Assembly: GCF_025362505.1 (NCBI RefSeq)
Contig: NZ_JANYGG010000135.1
Location: forward strand, 1 to 64,000
From: Sphingomonas sp.
Lineage (GTDB): Bacteria; Pseudomonadota; Alphaproteobacteria; Sphingomonadales; Sphingomonadaceae
DNA: 64,000 bases
Direction: 5' to 3'
Shown here: positions 1 through 8,315 of the stretch, piece by piece
How positions within the stretch are numbered: position 1 is the stretch's first letter
Layout of the letters: the number at the start of each line of letters is the position of its first letter
Made by a program: the position numbers and the translations under genes
Notes under the pieces: model-generated
Databases searched by the model: none
What the model was told of the DNA's origin: nothing
Seen by the model: only the letters and a program-made list of their open reading frames with translations

Positions 1-125
1 CGGCCGTGGCGGTGGCCTATGGATGGGACCCCAGTATATCAACCGAGGAGGCTTTGGAGCAGCTCCTACAGCTAAACTTAAGTGCTATCGCCGCCAACGC
101 GGCGAAAGTTTCTCGCAGGAAATAA
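1..125 (+). CDS. C-terminal tail of a probable DNA methyltransferase (partial)
   Basis: Reading from base 3, an open frame runs in from outside the window and ends at TAA 123-125, giving about 40 residues. The tail contains AVAYGW followed by EEALEQLLQLNLSAI. From memory, large Eco57I-like or type II/BREX-style adenine methyltransferases often end in a similar 'YGWP...EEALERLLALN' segment, so that family is the best guess. No catalytic motif lies inside the window. The frame is too short for the ORF track. A following P-loop ATPase gene would suit a restriction or defence locus. Confidence is limited because only the tail is visible. Confidence 0.45.
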   Translation, partial: AVAVAYGWDPSISTEEALEQLLQLNLSAIAANAAKVSRRK

Positions 126-362
126 TATCAGTTTTGAAGACCCGGCTAAAGTGCGCTTGCCTCCCCAAAAGTTACTCTCGCCTCTATAAGCTTTAGGGAA
201 GACAGTGACTTTTCTAGAAAACGGCCTCAACTGTAACTCATTCGGAGCAGTCTCGTTCTCATTCCTGAAACTATAGCGACCCAGGCGCTGGCTTCACTGG
301 CTTTAAGGCTCAAAACACAGGGGTCTCCACTCTCTAAATCTACTCGTTGTGCTATCTTTTCG

Positions 363-2021
363 ATGCTGGAAGCGTGTGAGAAAGCTCTCACTGGGGACCT
401 CCCTCCAGCCTACTACCTAGCCTCCGTCGACCCAGGGCAGGGAAAGACCCTCGCCCTTGCCGAGTTTCTTAGAGCTTGGGGTGAACGAGGACACTCAAGG
501 CAGGGAGGTGCACTAATTGGCGTCTCTCGCCTCGATGAGATTAAAACCTACATCGAAGCTGCGAACTTACGGGCGGACCAATTTGGGGTCTTCACCTCCA
601 CAGATGAAATGAATGCCCTCGGGGTCTCGAGGGGCAAGCTAGGAGAGGTCCCAATCCTTTTCACTACCCAGCAAATGATCCTATCGCGAACGAAGGGAAA
701 GCAATTCCGAGAGGCCAGCGAGTTTCATTTTCAAGGTAAACCTAGGGCCCTCCGCATATGGGACGAGAGCCTAATTCCCGCTGCTACCCTTTCGGTTGGC
801 CGGGATGACTTGGGGAAACTGCTGTCGCTTCGCCTTCGTAACCCTTGGTACGCTGATGCGATTGAGGGTCTAATGAATGTAATGGGTTCGGCTGCTGAAG
901 GAACTACCGTTACCGTACCTATGGACTTCGCTAGTCGTCCCTCACTCGCAAGGTCGATTCTCGGCAAATCCGAGGCGGACGAGATAGAAAGGCTAACAAG
1001 CACACTGGTCTCCCTTGCGGGCAAACCAGCAATCCTCATGTCGGAGGGTGGTCTCGGTAGAGCGCTAGTCACTACCGATGAAGGACTTCCAGCCGATTTC
1101 GCCCCTGTTGTCATAGCTGACGCATCGGGCAGGGTCCGTGGAACCTACGCCGCATGGCAAAGGCATCGGGGAAACCTGGTCCGACTTCCAGCGGCGATAA
1201 GCGACTATCGGAACCTCCACGTTAGGCTGTGGCAACGGGCAAGCGGTAAGCAAGCGATGGAGGACCTTACCGCTAGGAATGAGGTGATTCAGGGCATAGC
1301 GGATGCGGTCAACGAAGACGACGACAAGGATTGGCTTGTAATCCATTATAAGCAGGATGAAGACCTAATAGATGACCTCAAGGCCCGCGTAGCCGATGGA
1401 CCGAATCGCGTTCAGGGACTCCATTGGGGGAATCATCACGGCACAAATGACTTTAGGGACGTTCGCAACGTCGTACTGGTTGGTCAAATCACCTACCGCC
1501 GCTCGGGTTACATGGCGTTAGGGCTAGCGTCCGGCGTACCAGTGGATCAACTTTCCGACACTGACGCCGAGATGCGCGAGGGCGAGCGAGCCCACCATTA
1601 TCTACAAGCCGCGTGTAGAGGCGCCGTTAGAAAGGTAGCGAATGGGATGGCTGGTGAAATGCGGCTGTTTCTGGTCGCCACCCCTTCACTCACCATTAAG
1701 GACCTTCTTTGGCGGACGTTCCCCGGTTGCTCGATTAGCGACTGGAACGCCGAGAATAACCTGAATGGCAAGGTTAAACTGGCCGCCGATTATCTTTTAG
1801 AGCGATTCGCCGACCCGTCGGTCATGCGAGTAAAGAAGGGAGAGGTTCGTGAGGCGGCAGGAATCAAACACAAAGGGACGTTCGCCAGCCATGTCATGCG
1901 AAACCCAGATTTCAGATCCTTCCTCAACGGCCGCTGGATTGACGAAAGTGGCCAATGGTTTGAGCGGGTCGAGCCATTTAAAGCTGTCGATGACTACGTC
2001 TTCTCACCTGAAGACGCTTGA
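363..2021 (+). CDS. P-loop (DEAD-like) ATPase/helicase-like protein
   Basis: This 552-residue protein has a Walker A motif, DPGQGKT, near residues 23-29 and a Walker B-like RIWDES near 131-136. TTQQMI lies between them. A late QAACRGAVRK segment resembles the arginine-finger motif VI of superfamily 1/2 helicases. The rest I do not recognise. Codon use is richer in A/T-ending codons than in neighbouring chromosomal genes, which suggests foreign origin. The frame stays open upstream to about base 237 with helicase-like coding character but no ATG, GTG or TTG, so the start is uncertain. With the methyltransferase tail before it and the tRNA fragment after it, this looks like the end of an integrated element. 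A role in phage defence is inference. Confidence 0.55.
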   Translation: MLEACEKALTGDLPPAYYLASVDPGQGKTLALAEFLRAWGERGHSRQGGALIGVSRLDEIKTYIEAANLRADQFGVFTSTDEMNALGVSRGKLGEVPILFTTQQMILSRTKGKQFREASEFHFQGKPRALRIWDESLIPAATLSVGRDDLGKLLSLRLRNPWYADAIEGLMNVMGSAAEGTTVTVPMDFASRPSLARSILGKSEADEIERLTSTLVSLAGKPAILMSEGGLGRALVTTDEGLPADFAPVVIADASGRVRGTYAAWQRHRGNLVRLPAAISDYRNLHVRLWQRASGKQAMEDLTARNEVIQGIADAVNEDDDKDWLVIHYKQDEDLIDDLKARVADGPNRVQGLHWGNHHGTNDFRDVRNVVLVGQITYRRSGYMALGLASGVPVDQLSDTDAEMREGERAHHYLQAACRGAVRKVANGMAGEMRLFLVATPSLTIKDLLWRTFPGCSISDWNAENNLNGKVKLAADYLLERFADPSVMRVKKGEVREAAGIKHKGTFASHVMRNPDFRSFLNGRWIDESGQWFERVEPFKAVDDYVFSPEDA

Positions 2022-2149
2022 CACACTGGTGACACAACGCGGCCTTGCATTGACAGATAATCGGTCGTTACAAGCCACCCGAGCCTTACGTTGAGGGTCC
2101 GTTGCTCCTTGGCGCTTAGTAGCGACAGGTAGGTTGTCGATGGGGTCTC

Positions 2150-2201
2150 CTGCAATCGCACTGCAGAGGTCAGCGGTTCGATCCCGCTCAGCTCCACCAC
2201 G
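2150..2201 (+). tRNA. 3' part of a tRNA-Ala(CGC)-like gene (truncated; possible att site)
   Basis: The sequence folds as the last two thirds of a tRNA. There is an anticodon arm CTGCA-ATCGCAC-TGCAG (five perfect pairs, seven-base loop, anticodon CGC) and a variable loop AGGTC. A T arm AGCGG-TTCGATC-CCGCT has five perfect pairs, and the 3' acceptor strand CAGCTCC is followed by encoded ACCA. No D arm or 5' acceptor strand (GGAGCTG-like) lies upstream, so this is a fragment. Such 3' fragments are typical of integrase attachment sites in tRNA or tmRNA genes. A tmRNA acceptor piece is an alternative, since CAGCTCCACCA is also a tmRNA-like end. A related copy lies at 34987-35038. Confidence 0.55.
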
Positions 2202-2469
2202 CTCGGCCGTTGAAAGATAAGCAAAAAACTGCAGATGCGGCCCCGGGGAACGCATCCGAGTGTATCGCAACTCCTGAGACGCGTTCGCATCGCCGGGATT
2301 TCAACGATCAGTCAGAACCGCACGTTTGATGCCCTAGGTCGAGCACGAACGGCTGAAAGTGGTGGGAAGCGGACATTGGGCCGGGCCCGATTGTGCAAAG
2401 CCACTGGGCCCCGACGTGCCTTGCACGCATCGTTCGCTCATAGCGGGGGCACATCCGACCATCGCTTGC
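2202..2469. other. Intergenic stretch without a supported gene
   Basis: No frame here looks coding. The only feature noted is GGTGGGAAGCGGACATTG around 2363-2380. It matches GGTGGAAATCGGACATTG at 3663-3680 closely and may be one arm of the same dispersed palindromic repeat. The M48 peptidase gene ends at 2470 on the opposite strand. Confidence 0.4.
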
Positions 2470-3540
2470 TCACGGCTTCCGCCCGACTCCTGTGCTGACT
2501 TCGACAGGCAGGACCTTACCCACCCAACAGAAATTGAAGAGGTTGTCGGCAGCGTTGCCTTCCAAGACCGGCCGCAAACCTGGCGGATCGTTCGCGGCAG
2601 CTGCTGTAAAACGGCGCGAGCGGTCAGCCATGCCGAAATGGACGCTGCGTTCCTGATCGCCAAGGTAAGTCCCCTGAAGCTGGGATATTCGCATTTGTTC
2701 GATAAGTGCAGCGACGGGCGCCAGCCGCACGTGCGCGCGTTTCATCATGCCTATCGCCGCCTCGTCCGCCACCCTCTCTTCTTCGCCCGAAAAACGCGCT
2801 CCAATCTGCCGCCGTTCAGGCCCGTTGAGCCAAGCGGCGAAAATACCGAGGTTGCCGTTGTAGCGAACCATGGCAGCGGTCGGATCGTCGTGACGCAAGT
2901 GCGCGAGTTCATGAGCGAGCAGGCCCGCAAGCGCATCGGGATCTATTTGTGACGTCGTATCGTGGAATAACAGGATCTTGTTGGACGGAAGGGCAAGCGC
3001 GAAAATTCCGCCTTCCCGAATGCCGATGATGTCAAGCTTCGGTCCGAGTTCCGGATCAAGCCGCGTGAGGATCGCGCGAACTGCGCTTTCACCACCGGGA
3101 TGATCGCAGCGGACGGGCGCTTGGTTGTCAACATAACCATCGACGAGGCGGGAGCGCGCACTGGCGGACAGCGCCCGTGCTACCCAAGGGGCGGGAAGCT
3201 GTTCAAAGACGGTGGCGGTAAGGAATAGCATGCCTGCAACCGCTTTGAAGAGGTGGAGACGATGGAGCGGACGCATTAACCGAGCCAGCGGGCGAGTCCG
3301 GACATGCGAGAGCAGCGCTTGGTTGCCGCCGCCAGGAACCGATAACTCCCACCCCGGCTTCCCAAGCCGACCGAACCTGTGGATCGAACCTTGTCCCGGC
3401 TCGCGAAAGAGCAACCGCCACCTAACGCTGTCGACAAACGCGTTCGACCCAATGAGGCGGAGTTCGCCAGCATCAAAGTCCAGCTTCACCGAAAGGGGAG
3501 GATGGCGGCCCCCCTGCCGAAGGATCCCAATCTCATGCAA
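2470..3540 (-). CDS. M48 family zinc metallopeptidase-like protein
   Basis: The protein has 356 residues. The segment DALAGLLAHELAHLRHDD carries the HExxH zinc signature of M48 peptidases. A downstream EEERVADEAAI supplies the usual third-ligand glutamate region (E..xxxD). A hydrophobic segment near LFKAVAGMLFLTATVF could be a membrane anchor that places the catalytic domain. M48 enzymes of this type handle membrane or envelope proteins. The gene stands alone, flanked by non-coding DNA on both sides, and its substrate is unknown. The N-terminal 80 residues are not clearly conserved, so the true start may lie further in. Confidence 0.7.
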   Translation of the reverse strand: MHEIGILRQGGRHPPLSVKLDFDAGELRLIGSNAFVDSVRWRLLFREPGQGSIHRFGRLGKPGWELSVPGGGNQALLSHVRTRPLARLMRPLHRLHLFKAVAGMLFLTATVFEQLPAPWVARALSASARSRLVDGYVDNQAPVRCDHPGGESAVRAILTRLDPELGPKLDIIGIREGGIFALALPSNKILLFHDTTSQIDPDALAGLLAHELAHLRHDDPTAAMVRYNGNLGIFAAWLNGPERRQIGARFSGEEERVADEAAIGMMKRAHVRLAPVAALIEQMRISQLQGTYLGDQERSVHFGMADRSRRFTAAAANDPPGLRPVLEGNAADNLFNFCWVGKVLPVEVSTGVGRKP

Positions 3541-3649
3541 GGACGAAGGAAGCCGTGAACATGCCGGCGAATTGCGGCGTCATGCATGCCCCTAAAGGGC
3601 CGGGAAACGTTGAGGTGCTCATCATAAGCTGTTGTTCGCACTGTCTGCG

Positions 3650-3679
3650 AATGTCCGCAATGGGTGGAAATCGGACATT
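3650..3679. repeat. REP-like palindrome (AATGTCCG...CGGACATT)
   Basis: Eight-base perfect arms AATGTCCG and CGGACATT enclose CAATGGGTGGAAAT. The arm GGTGGAAATCGGACATTG recurs with two changes at about 2363-2380. Short palindromes of this kind are common dispersed repeats in sphingomonad genomes, although I cannot count copies here. Confidence 0.5.
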
Positions 3680-3731
3680 GCGTCTGATCCGCGAACGACT
3701 AGCATCTCCAGCTAAACGGGGAGATTTCGCC

Positions 3732-4226
3732 ATGGTAAGATCGATCTGGATAGTCGTCGCGGTGCTCGCCACAGCGGCCTGCGGTGGCAGCCAAACTTCA
3801 AGCGACAATTCAAACGCGTTGAGAGCGGCCGATGCAGCGTTGCAAGAGGCTATAGCTAATCGTGACTTGGAGCGCGTTGCATCCTTCTACTCTGACGATG
3901 CGGTCCTGATGCCGACGGCCGAACCAATTGTTACTGGGAAAGACGCTATTCGCGCTGAGTGGAGGCACGTATTTGGCATCCCCGGTATGCAAAATAAGTC
4001 CGCGTTAAAGCAAGTAGACGTCTCTCAGTCTGGCGACATGGGCTACAGTCGAGGAACGTACACATCTCGCATGGTCGGAGCGGATGGCACACCTGTGACA
4101 GAGCCGGGCAAATGGGTTTCGATTTGGAGGAAACAGAGCGACGGCAAATGGCGCATCGTGGTTGACACCTTCAATACGGACATCATGCCTCCCCTCCACA
4201 AGCCCTCGACCGCCGACGCTCACTGA
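3732..4226 (+). CDS. DUF4440/SnoaL-like putative lipoprotein
   Basis: I start at ATG 3732 rather than the upstream ORF-track start because MVRSIWIVVAVLATAACGG is a clean lipoprotein signal peptide with lipobox TAAC. The mature part has about 145 residues. ALRAADAALQEAIANRDLERVASFYSDDAVLMPT and a terminal KWRIVVDTFN strand give the NTF2/SnoaL (DUF4440) fold. Proteins of this fold can be enzymes or ligand binders, and no catalytic residue can be assigned. It should sit on the periplasmic face of a membrane. No operon partner is visible. Confidence 0.75.
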   Translation: MVRSIWIVVAVLATAACGGSQTSSDNSNALRAADAALQEAIANRDLERVASFYSDDAVLMPTAEPIVTGKDAIRAEWRHVFGIPGMQNKSALKQVDVSQSGDMGYSRGTYTSRMVGADGTPVTEPGKWVSIWRKQSDGKWRIVVDTFNTDIMPPLHKPSTADAH

Positions 4227-4261
4227 CCGAACGTGTGCTTTGGGTCGTTTCCGGCCGTTCG

Positions 4262-4340
4262 TCTCCTCGGCGATCCCGTCGGCGAAATAAGCCTGGCCCG
4301 GGTCGCCCGACATGTTGGAGAAGCTCATCACCGCAAATCC
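4262..4340 (-). pseudogene. Remnant of a TolB-like (adenylate-cyclase/CadC-associated) protein
   Basis: The minus-strand frame reads FAVMSFSNMSGDPGQAYFADGIAEE. This matches the AVLPFxNMSGDxxQxYFxDG motif found between the effector domain and TPRs of many sphingomonad and rhizobial regulators, including the intact protein at 59504-61288. The similarity stops abruptly at 4262, where the frame continues into non-homologous DNA. No start or full domain remains, so this is a broken fragment. Confidence 0.5.
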
Positions 4341-4435
4341 GGTTCGATGCAGCCGCCGCGCCCGGCTTGAACAACGCCCAGCCGCCGAGATCGGCGTGGC
4401 ACAATTCCACCAATCGGGTTTTCGATTTAACTCGA

Positions 4436-5467
4436 TTACTTTTTTATCGGCGCAATGATCGTTTCGGCGAACCTGTCCATCTCCTCGGCCTGCGGGCTCA
4501 TCTGCAGGAGCAGCAGGTCGAGTCCCGCGGCCTCATACGCCTCGATCTTTTGCCGGACCTGCGCCGGCGTGCCGACCAGATCGGGCATCAGCCCACGGTT
4601 GCTCACCGAATAGTCACGCAACTTGATGTCGCGCTCCATTTGCGTGCCCGACAGCCATTGCTCGAAATTGTCGAATCCCTTGGGCGGTGTGGCCGGCATC
4701 GCCGTGATCCGCGCCTGTTCCGCGCGCGCTTCCGGTTCGCTGTCGCGCACGATGGCATAGGCCGCCATCCCGAACTGCATCGGCCCTCGCTCCGTGGCGT
4801 CCCGGCGGCGCTTCATGTCACTGATCTTGCCACCAATCGCCTCGACGCTGTCGCCATGCATGACATAAGCGTCGCATTGCTCGGCGATCATGGTCTTGGC
4901 CGCTTCGCTTTCGCCCCCGGCGTAGACCGTCGGGCGAGGGACGGCGAGCGGCTTGGGCTCGCAGATCGCGTCCTTGAGGTGGTAGCGTTCGCCGTCGTGC
5001 GAAAAGCGCGGCTCGGTCCACAATCCGTCGACCACAGTCAACCATTCGCTGGTGCGTGCATAACGGTCGTCGTGCGCATCGAAGGCCAATCCATATTGGG
5101 TCGCCTCGTCCGCCCACCAGCTCGACACCACGTTCAGTGCCAGCCGGCCGTTGCTGATATTGTCGATGTTGGCCGCCTGCTTGGCGAACAGCGCCGGCTG
5201 ATGGAAGTTGGGCCGAACCGCCACCATCAGCTCGATGCTCTGCGTCACTGCCGCCAAGGCCGCCGCGGTTGACCAGGCGTCCAACGCAGGCTGGTCGATA
5301 CCCTTGATGTCGTTGAGGTTCAGTTCCGCGATCAGGGTCAGGTCCCAGCCGGTCTGCTCGCTGCGCTGGGTCAGCCGCCGGACATATTCCCAGCTTGCGG
5401 TCATTCCCTCATCTTCGATGTTGCGGAGCCAACCGCCGAATACGGGCATCCAGTAACCAAACCTCAC
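4436..5467 (-). CDS. LLM-class flavin-dependent monooxygenase (SsuD/SfnG-like)
   Basis: The 343-residue protein begins FGYWMPVFGGWL and contains ANIDNISNGRLALNVVSSWW and HDDRYARTSEWL, hallmarks of bacterial luciferase-like FMNH2-dependent monooxygenases. The closest remembered relatives are alkanesulfonate and dimethylsulfone monooxygenases (SsuD, SfnG). I start at GTG 5467 because it overlaps the TGA of the upstream ATP-grasp gene as GTGA, a coupled arrangement. The ORF-track start at 5530 lies deep inside that gene. Reduced flavin must come from a separate reductase not found nearby. The substrate is unknown. Confidence 0.8.
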   Translation of the reverse strand: MRFGYWMPVFGGWLRNIEDEGMTASWEYVRRLTQRSEQTGWDLTLIAELNLNDIKGIDQPALDAWSTAAALAAVTQSIELMVAVRPNFHQPALFAKQAANIDNISNGRLALNVVSSWWADEATQYGLAFDAHDDRYARTSEWLTVVDGLWTEPRFSHDGERYHLKDAICEPKPLAVPRPTVYAGGESEAAKTMIAEQCDAYVMHGDSVEAIGGKISDMKRRRDATERGPMQFGMAAYAIVRDSEPEARAEQARITAMPATPPKGFDNFEQWLSGTQMERDIKLRDYSVSNRGLMPDLVGTPAQVRQKIEAYEAAGLDLLLLQMSPQAEEMDRFAETIIAPIKK

Positions 5468-6381
5468 GAGCGATTCCTTGCTTCGATCTTGTATTGGATG
5501 AAGTCGACCAGCCGATCGTGCGGATCCCATCCGAGCACGTCGAGCGGGTTCGCAACGAAGTTGGACAAGGCATTGATGTCGTAAAAGCGCGCCGTCCCGT
5601 CGCGGTCATCGATGACATATTCGACCCCGCCGACGTCAAGCCCGGCGGCCGCGGCGATCGCTTCGGCCGCCGCGACCATCTCGGGTGGCGGCTTCGTCGC
5701 GGTCATCGTCACCGAACGGCCGGGCACCTGGCAGGCGTCGGCCGGGCACAGGTCGAAGTTGCCGTCGACGGCAATGTCGATCGCGTAGAGGAACTTGCCG
5801 CCAAGGGTCTCCATGCGGCAGATGCGCTGCCCGCGCGGTTCGATATAGGCCTGGACGAGCAGCACCTGATCGACGCTTTGCGGCACCGTGCCGGCCTCGA
5901 TTGCCGCATCGATTTCGGCCATCGCATCGAAGCGTACGATGCCCGCACCGGCACCGCCGATGTTGGCCTTCACGAGCAGCGGAAAGCCGATCGCGCGCGC
6001 CGCCACGGGAAGTTCGGCCAGACGGTGGATGACGCGGGTTGGCGGCGTCGCCAAGCCGAGCCCTTCGATCAGCGATAGCTGGCGTGCTTTCGACGCATCG
6101 ATCGCCATCACCTCGTGCCCATTGATGATCCGCGCGCCGCGGAGGCGCCAATGGTCGAGCGCCGCCATCGCGTGAAAAATGCCATGTTCCGGATCGCGTT
6201 GAGGCGCGGACATGGCAACACGGTTGAAAATCAACTCGGCGGGGAAGGTCGGAGACGCTGGATCATATATCAGGCTTCGAGCATCGACCTTCGCCGCCGC
6301 TATGCCTCGTCGCTCGAGCGCGGCGAACAGCGGCTCGAACCAGCGCTGATGTTCATAAAGCACGGCAAGCGGAGCGGTCAT
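5464..6381 (-). CDS. ATP-grasp domain protein (RimK/glutathione-synthetase type)
   Basis: The 305-residue protein has the ATP-grasp signatures GFPLLVKANIGGAGAGIVRFD (ATP-binding loop), QAYIEPRGQRICRMETLGG and DVGGVEYVIDDRDGTARFYDINALSNF (Mg/ATP-binding Glu and Asn). These enzymes make an amide or peptide bond through an acyl phosphate. The start at ATG 6381 gives MTAPLAVLYEHQRWFEPL, a typical N-terminal strand; the longer ORF-track start adds a non-conserved arginine-rich stretch. The gene is translationally coupled (GTGA overlap) to the luciferase-like monooxygenase. Joint action on one substrate is inferred from this coupling only. Confidence 0.75.
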   Translation of the reverse strand: MTAPLAVLYEHQRWFEPLFAALERRGIAAAKVDARSLIYDPASPTFPAELIFNRVAMSAPQRDPEHGIFHAMAALDHWRLRGARIINGHEVMAIDASKARQLSLIEGLGLATPPTRVIHRLAELPVAARAIGFPLLVKANIGGAGAGIVRFDAMAEIDAAIEAGTVPQSVDQVLLVQAYIEPRGQRICRMETLGGKFLYAIDIAVDGNFDLCPADACQVPGRSVTMTATKPPPEMVAAAEAIAAAAGLDVGGVEYVIDDRDGTARFYDINALSNFVANPLDVLGWDPHDRLVDFIQYKIEARNRS

Positions 6382-6779
6382 TGAAGTCCTCGGATGGCGA
6401 CCTGCCCATATTAGGGTCCTCTGGCTTTCGGACAAGGCGGAACCTGACTTGTGCTGGAGATTCGTGGCGTCCGGAACCCTCGCGGGGCCGCGGCGAAAAG
6501 ACCGATTAACGCTGCCGCGGGGGCGCTCGATGGCGTCCTTCACTGCGGGTCACTTTTACGTCAGTTTGTTGCGCTCGATACTTGGACGATCCGTCCGATC
6601 GCGGCAGGATTAGGTCGTTTAATATATATGAGGATGACGAAGCCTCATTAAATTCCACTGCAGAAAAATGTCTTCGGTGGCGAAACCCTCGCCGATCGGC
6701 CGATGCATAGCATTGTTTGTGCACGAGGCTCTTGCCCTATCCCTCTGGTTGGGCGAATAACTACCCCGACGGCAGCTGA

Positions 6780-6880
6780 CGTCCCCCCTGATTTTTCAGC
6801 CAGTTTGAAGGTTAGGATCCGGCGTTCTTGGGGTCCCCCAGTTTTTCATCCGGGTCGAAGGTTAGGATCCGGCCTTCATT
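6780..6880 (-). repeat. Duplicated IS end: two related copies about 50 bp apart
   Basis: GTCCCCCCTGATTTTTCAGC at about 6781 and GTCCCCCAGTTTTTCATCCG at about 6833 are diverged copies of one end sequence. Each is followed by GAAGGTTAGGATCCGGC. Such tandem right ends next to a transposase tail suggest two successive insertions or a partial duplication of an IS3-type element. Confidence 0.5.
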
Positions 6881-6985
6881 CAGCGGCCATCGCGACCGCC
6901 GCGGCAGCATATTCGAGCGGCGACAGCCAGCCAAGAGACATGTGAGGCCGGCTCTCTCGGGCTTGGCAAAGGTGTCCACTGAATC
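6876..6985 (-). pseudogene. IS3-family transposase (OrfB) C-terminal remnant
   Basis: The minus-strand frame ending at TGA 6876-6878 reads ESRPHMSLGWLSPLEYAAAAVAMAAE. This matches the 'RPHSSLG.LTPxEYA' end of IS3-family OrfB integrases. Upstream the frame gives FSGHLCQARE, so the DDE core has been deleted. The ORF track lists only overlapping shadows. This is a decayed transposase tail. Confidence 0.6.
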
Positions 6986-7073
6986 GAGGGACCATCAAGC
7001 AATTGCGTGCCAAACGCACGGATACCCAAGGACGGAGATGTCCCGCCCGATGTTGAAAATCGGTTGGCGGGCG

Positions 7074-8141
7074 TCACCTGGTTGAGAGGTTATCCGATGA
7101 GCGGAGCAATGCGAAGCCCGCGGAAACGGCAAGGACCGCCAGCCCCGCCAAGGCGGCCCGCTTGCTGTCAATGGCGTGATCCAGTTGCACATAGATCAGC
7201 GGCGCAACAAGCACGCCCAGATAAGCAAACGATGTTCCGGTCGCGACAGCCTCGGCCGTCTTACCGCTTGGCGCCGCAAGCGCGATCTCGGCCAGTAGAA
7301 TCCCGTTCCAGCCCATCGCGCTGATGCCAAGCAGAACGCTGCCGGCCATGAGCCGCATGAAAGATGGGAGAGGCCACAGCAACAAGAGCCATGCAAAGCC
7401 CGAAAGAATGCCAAGCAGGCCAAGGTGTAAATTGGCCCGGCCGAAGCGCGCGGTCGTCATCCCGAACACAATCCGCGCAGCCGCCCCGGCCATCGTGGCG
7501 ATTGCAAGATAGCCCGCCGACCGACCGACACTCATTCCATGCAACCAGACCAGGCTTGGCACGAGGTAGGTCGTAAGGGCCGCCTGATTAATCCCATAGG
7601 AGCCCGATACCAGCGCAAGACGCCGTGTCGCGGGTTCGGCAAGCGATACCTGCAAGGCGCTTAAAACATGCTCCCTGCCCGGCGGATGGTTCGCTTTGGC
7701 TCCAAAGTCTCGCAGACCGCGCTTGGCCAGCAGCGCGGTGACTGCCACCAGGGCCCAAACCACCGCTGCCATATGTTGCCAGCCGTAATGGTGCGCAACA
7801 ACGGGAGCGATGAGCGCAACCATCGCTGTTCCCACCGGAACGCCGGTTTGCCGCACCGAGACGACCAGCGGCTGCATTCGCTTTGAATAGCATTCGGCTA
7901 AAGCCAGCGAACTGGACGGGACGATGACGCCATAAGCCAGCCCCATCAACATGATCCCCGCAATGGCGGTCGCCAAGGGAAGGGGGTCGGTGCCGACCTG
8001 GCAGAACAGTTCAAAGCCAAGCCCCGTCGCCAACAAGGCCGCAAACTGGACAAAGCGAATGCTGAAGCTGGCCAATAGCCGGGTGGTAACCATCGAGCCG
8101 ATGATCGCCGCTGCGTAAATCAGCGAGGTGTAATACCCCAT
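7074..8141 (-). CDS. MFS transporter (start codon problem)
   Basis: This major facilitator superfamily carrier has many hydrophobic helices, YGVIVPSSSLALAECYSKRMQPLVVSVRQTGVPVGTAM (helix 4-5 signature) and a long central loop. The only ATG (8141) falls after transmembrane helix 1. In-frame coding upstream (TLFATSLIQIAGSFAIAGPFAISILIV) is clearly helix 1 and runs back to the TAG of the racemase-fold gene without any ATG, GTG or TTG. Either a rare start (ATT, ATC or CTG) is used, or the start was lost. It lies directly downstream of the racemase-fold gene and probably shares its transcript. Probable role: import of the substrate of module 1. Confidence 0.75.
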   Translation of the reverse strand: MGYYTSLIYAAAIIGSMVTTRLLASFSIRFVQFAALLATGLGFELFCQVGTDPLPLATAIAGIMLMGLAYGVIVPSSSLALAECYSKRMQPLVVSVRQTGVPVGTAMVALIAPVVAHHYGWQHMAAVVWALVAVTALLAKRGLRDFGAKANHPPGREHVLSALQVSLAEPATRRLALVSGSYGINQAALTTYLVPSLVWLHGMSVGRSAGYLAIATMAGAAARIVFGMTTARFGRANLHLGLLGILSGFAWLLLLWPLPSFMRLMAGSVLLGISAMGWNGILLAEIALAAPSGKTAEAVATGTSFAYLGVLVAPLIYVQLDHAIDSKRAALAGLAVLAVSAGFALLRSSDNLSTR

Positions 8142-8315
8142 CCAGCTTTCGGGCAGATGCTCATTTTGTACGATCAGAATCGAGATCGCAAATGGCCCCG
8201 CAATCGCAAACGAGCCTGCAATCTGAATCAGCGAGGTGGCGAAAAGCGTGCTGAGGCCGCTCTGTTCGAGCGGCCTCTCCGAATGGCTTCGGCCAGGTTG
8301 AGCTGTGATCGGATG

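Larger units (their letters stand above)
6382..7073. other. Intergenic region with IS remnant
   Basis: About 690 bases lie between the ATP-grasp gene and the MFS gene. Bases 6382-6780 should contain the promoter of the ATP-grasp/monooxygenase pair. An AT-rich patch (TTTAATATATATGAGG) sits at 6618-6633. No gene is supported there. Bases 6780-6985 are the IS3-type remnant. Nothing was recognised in 6986-7073. Confidence 0.5.

Noticed and set aside
2150-2201. A complete tRNA gene
   Set aside because: No D arm or matching 5' acceptor strand was found upstream, so only a 3' fragment can be claimed.
4183-4413. Small minus-strand ORFs around the TolB-like remnant
   Set aside because: Only the 20-residue TolB-like motif is recognisable; the remaining frames have no start, ribosome-binding site or conserved features.
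5464-5530. Longer N-terminus for the luciferase-like monooxygenase
   Set aside because: It would place 21 non-conserved residues inside the ATP-grasp coding region; the GTG at 5467 forms a GTGA overlap and matches the family N-terminus.
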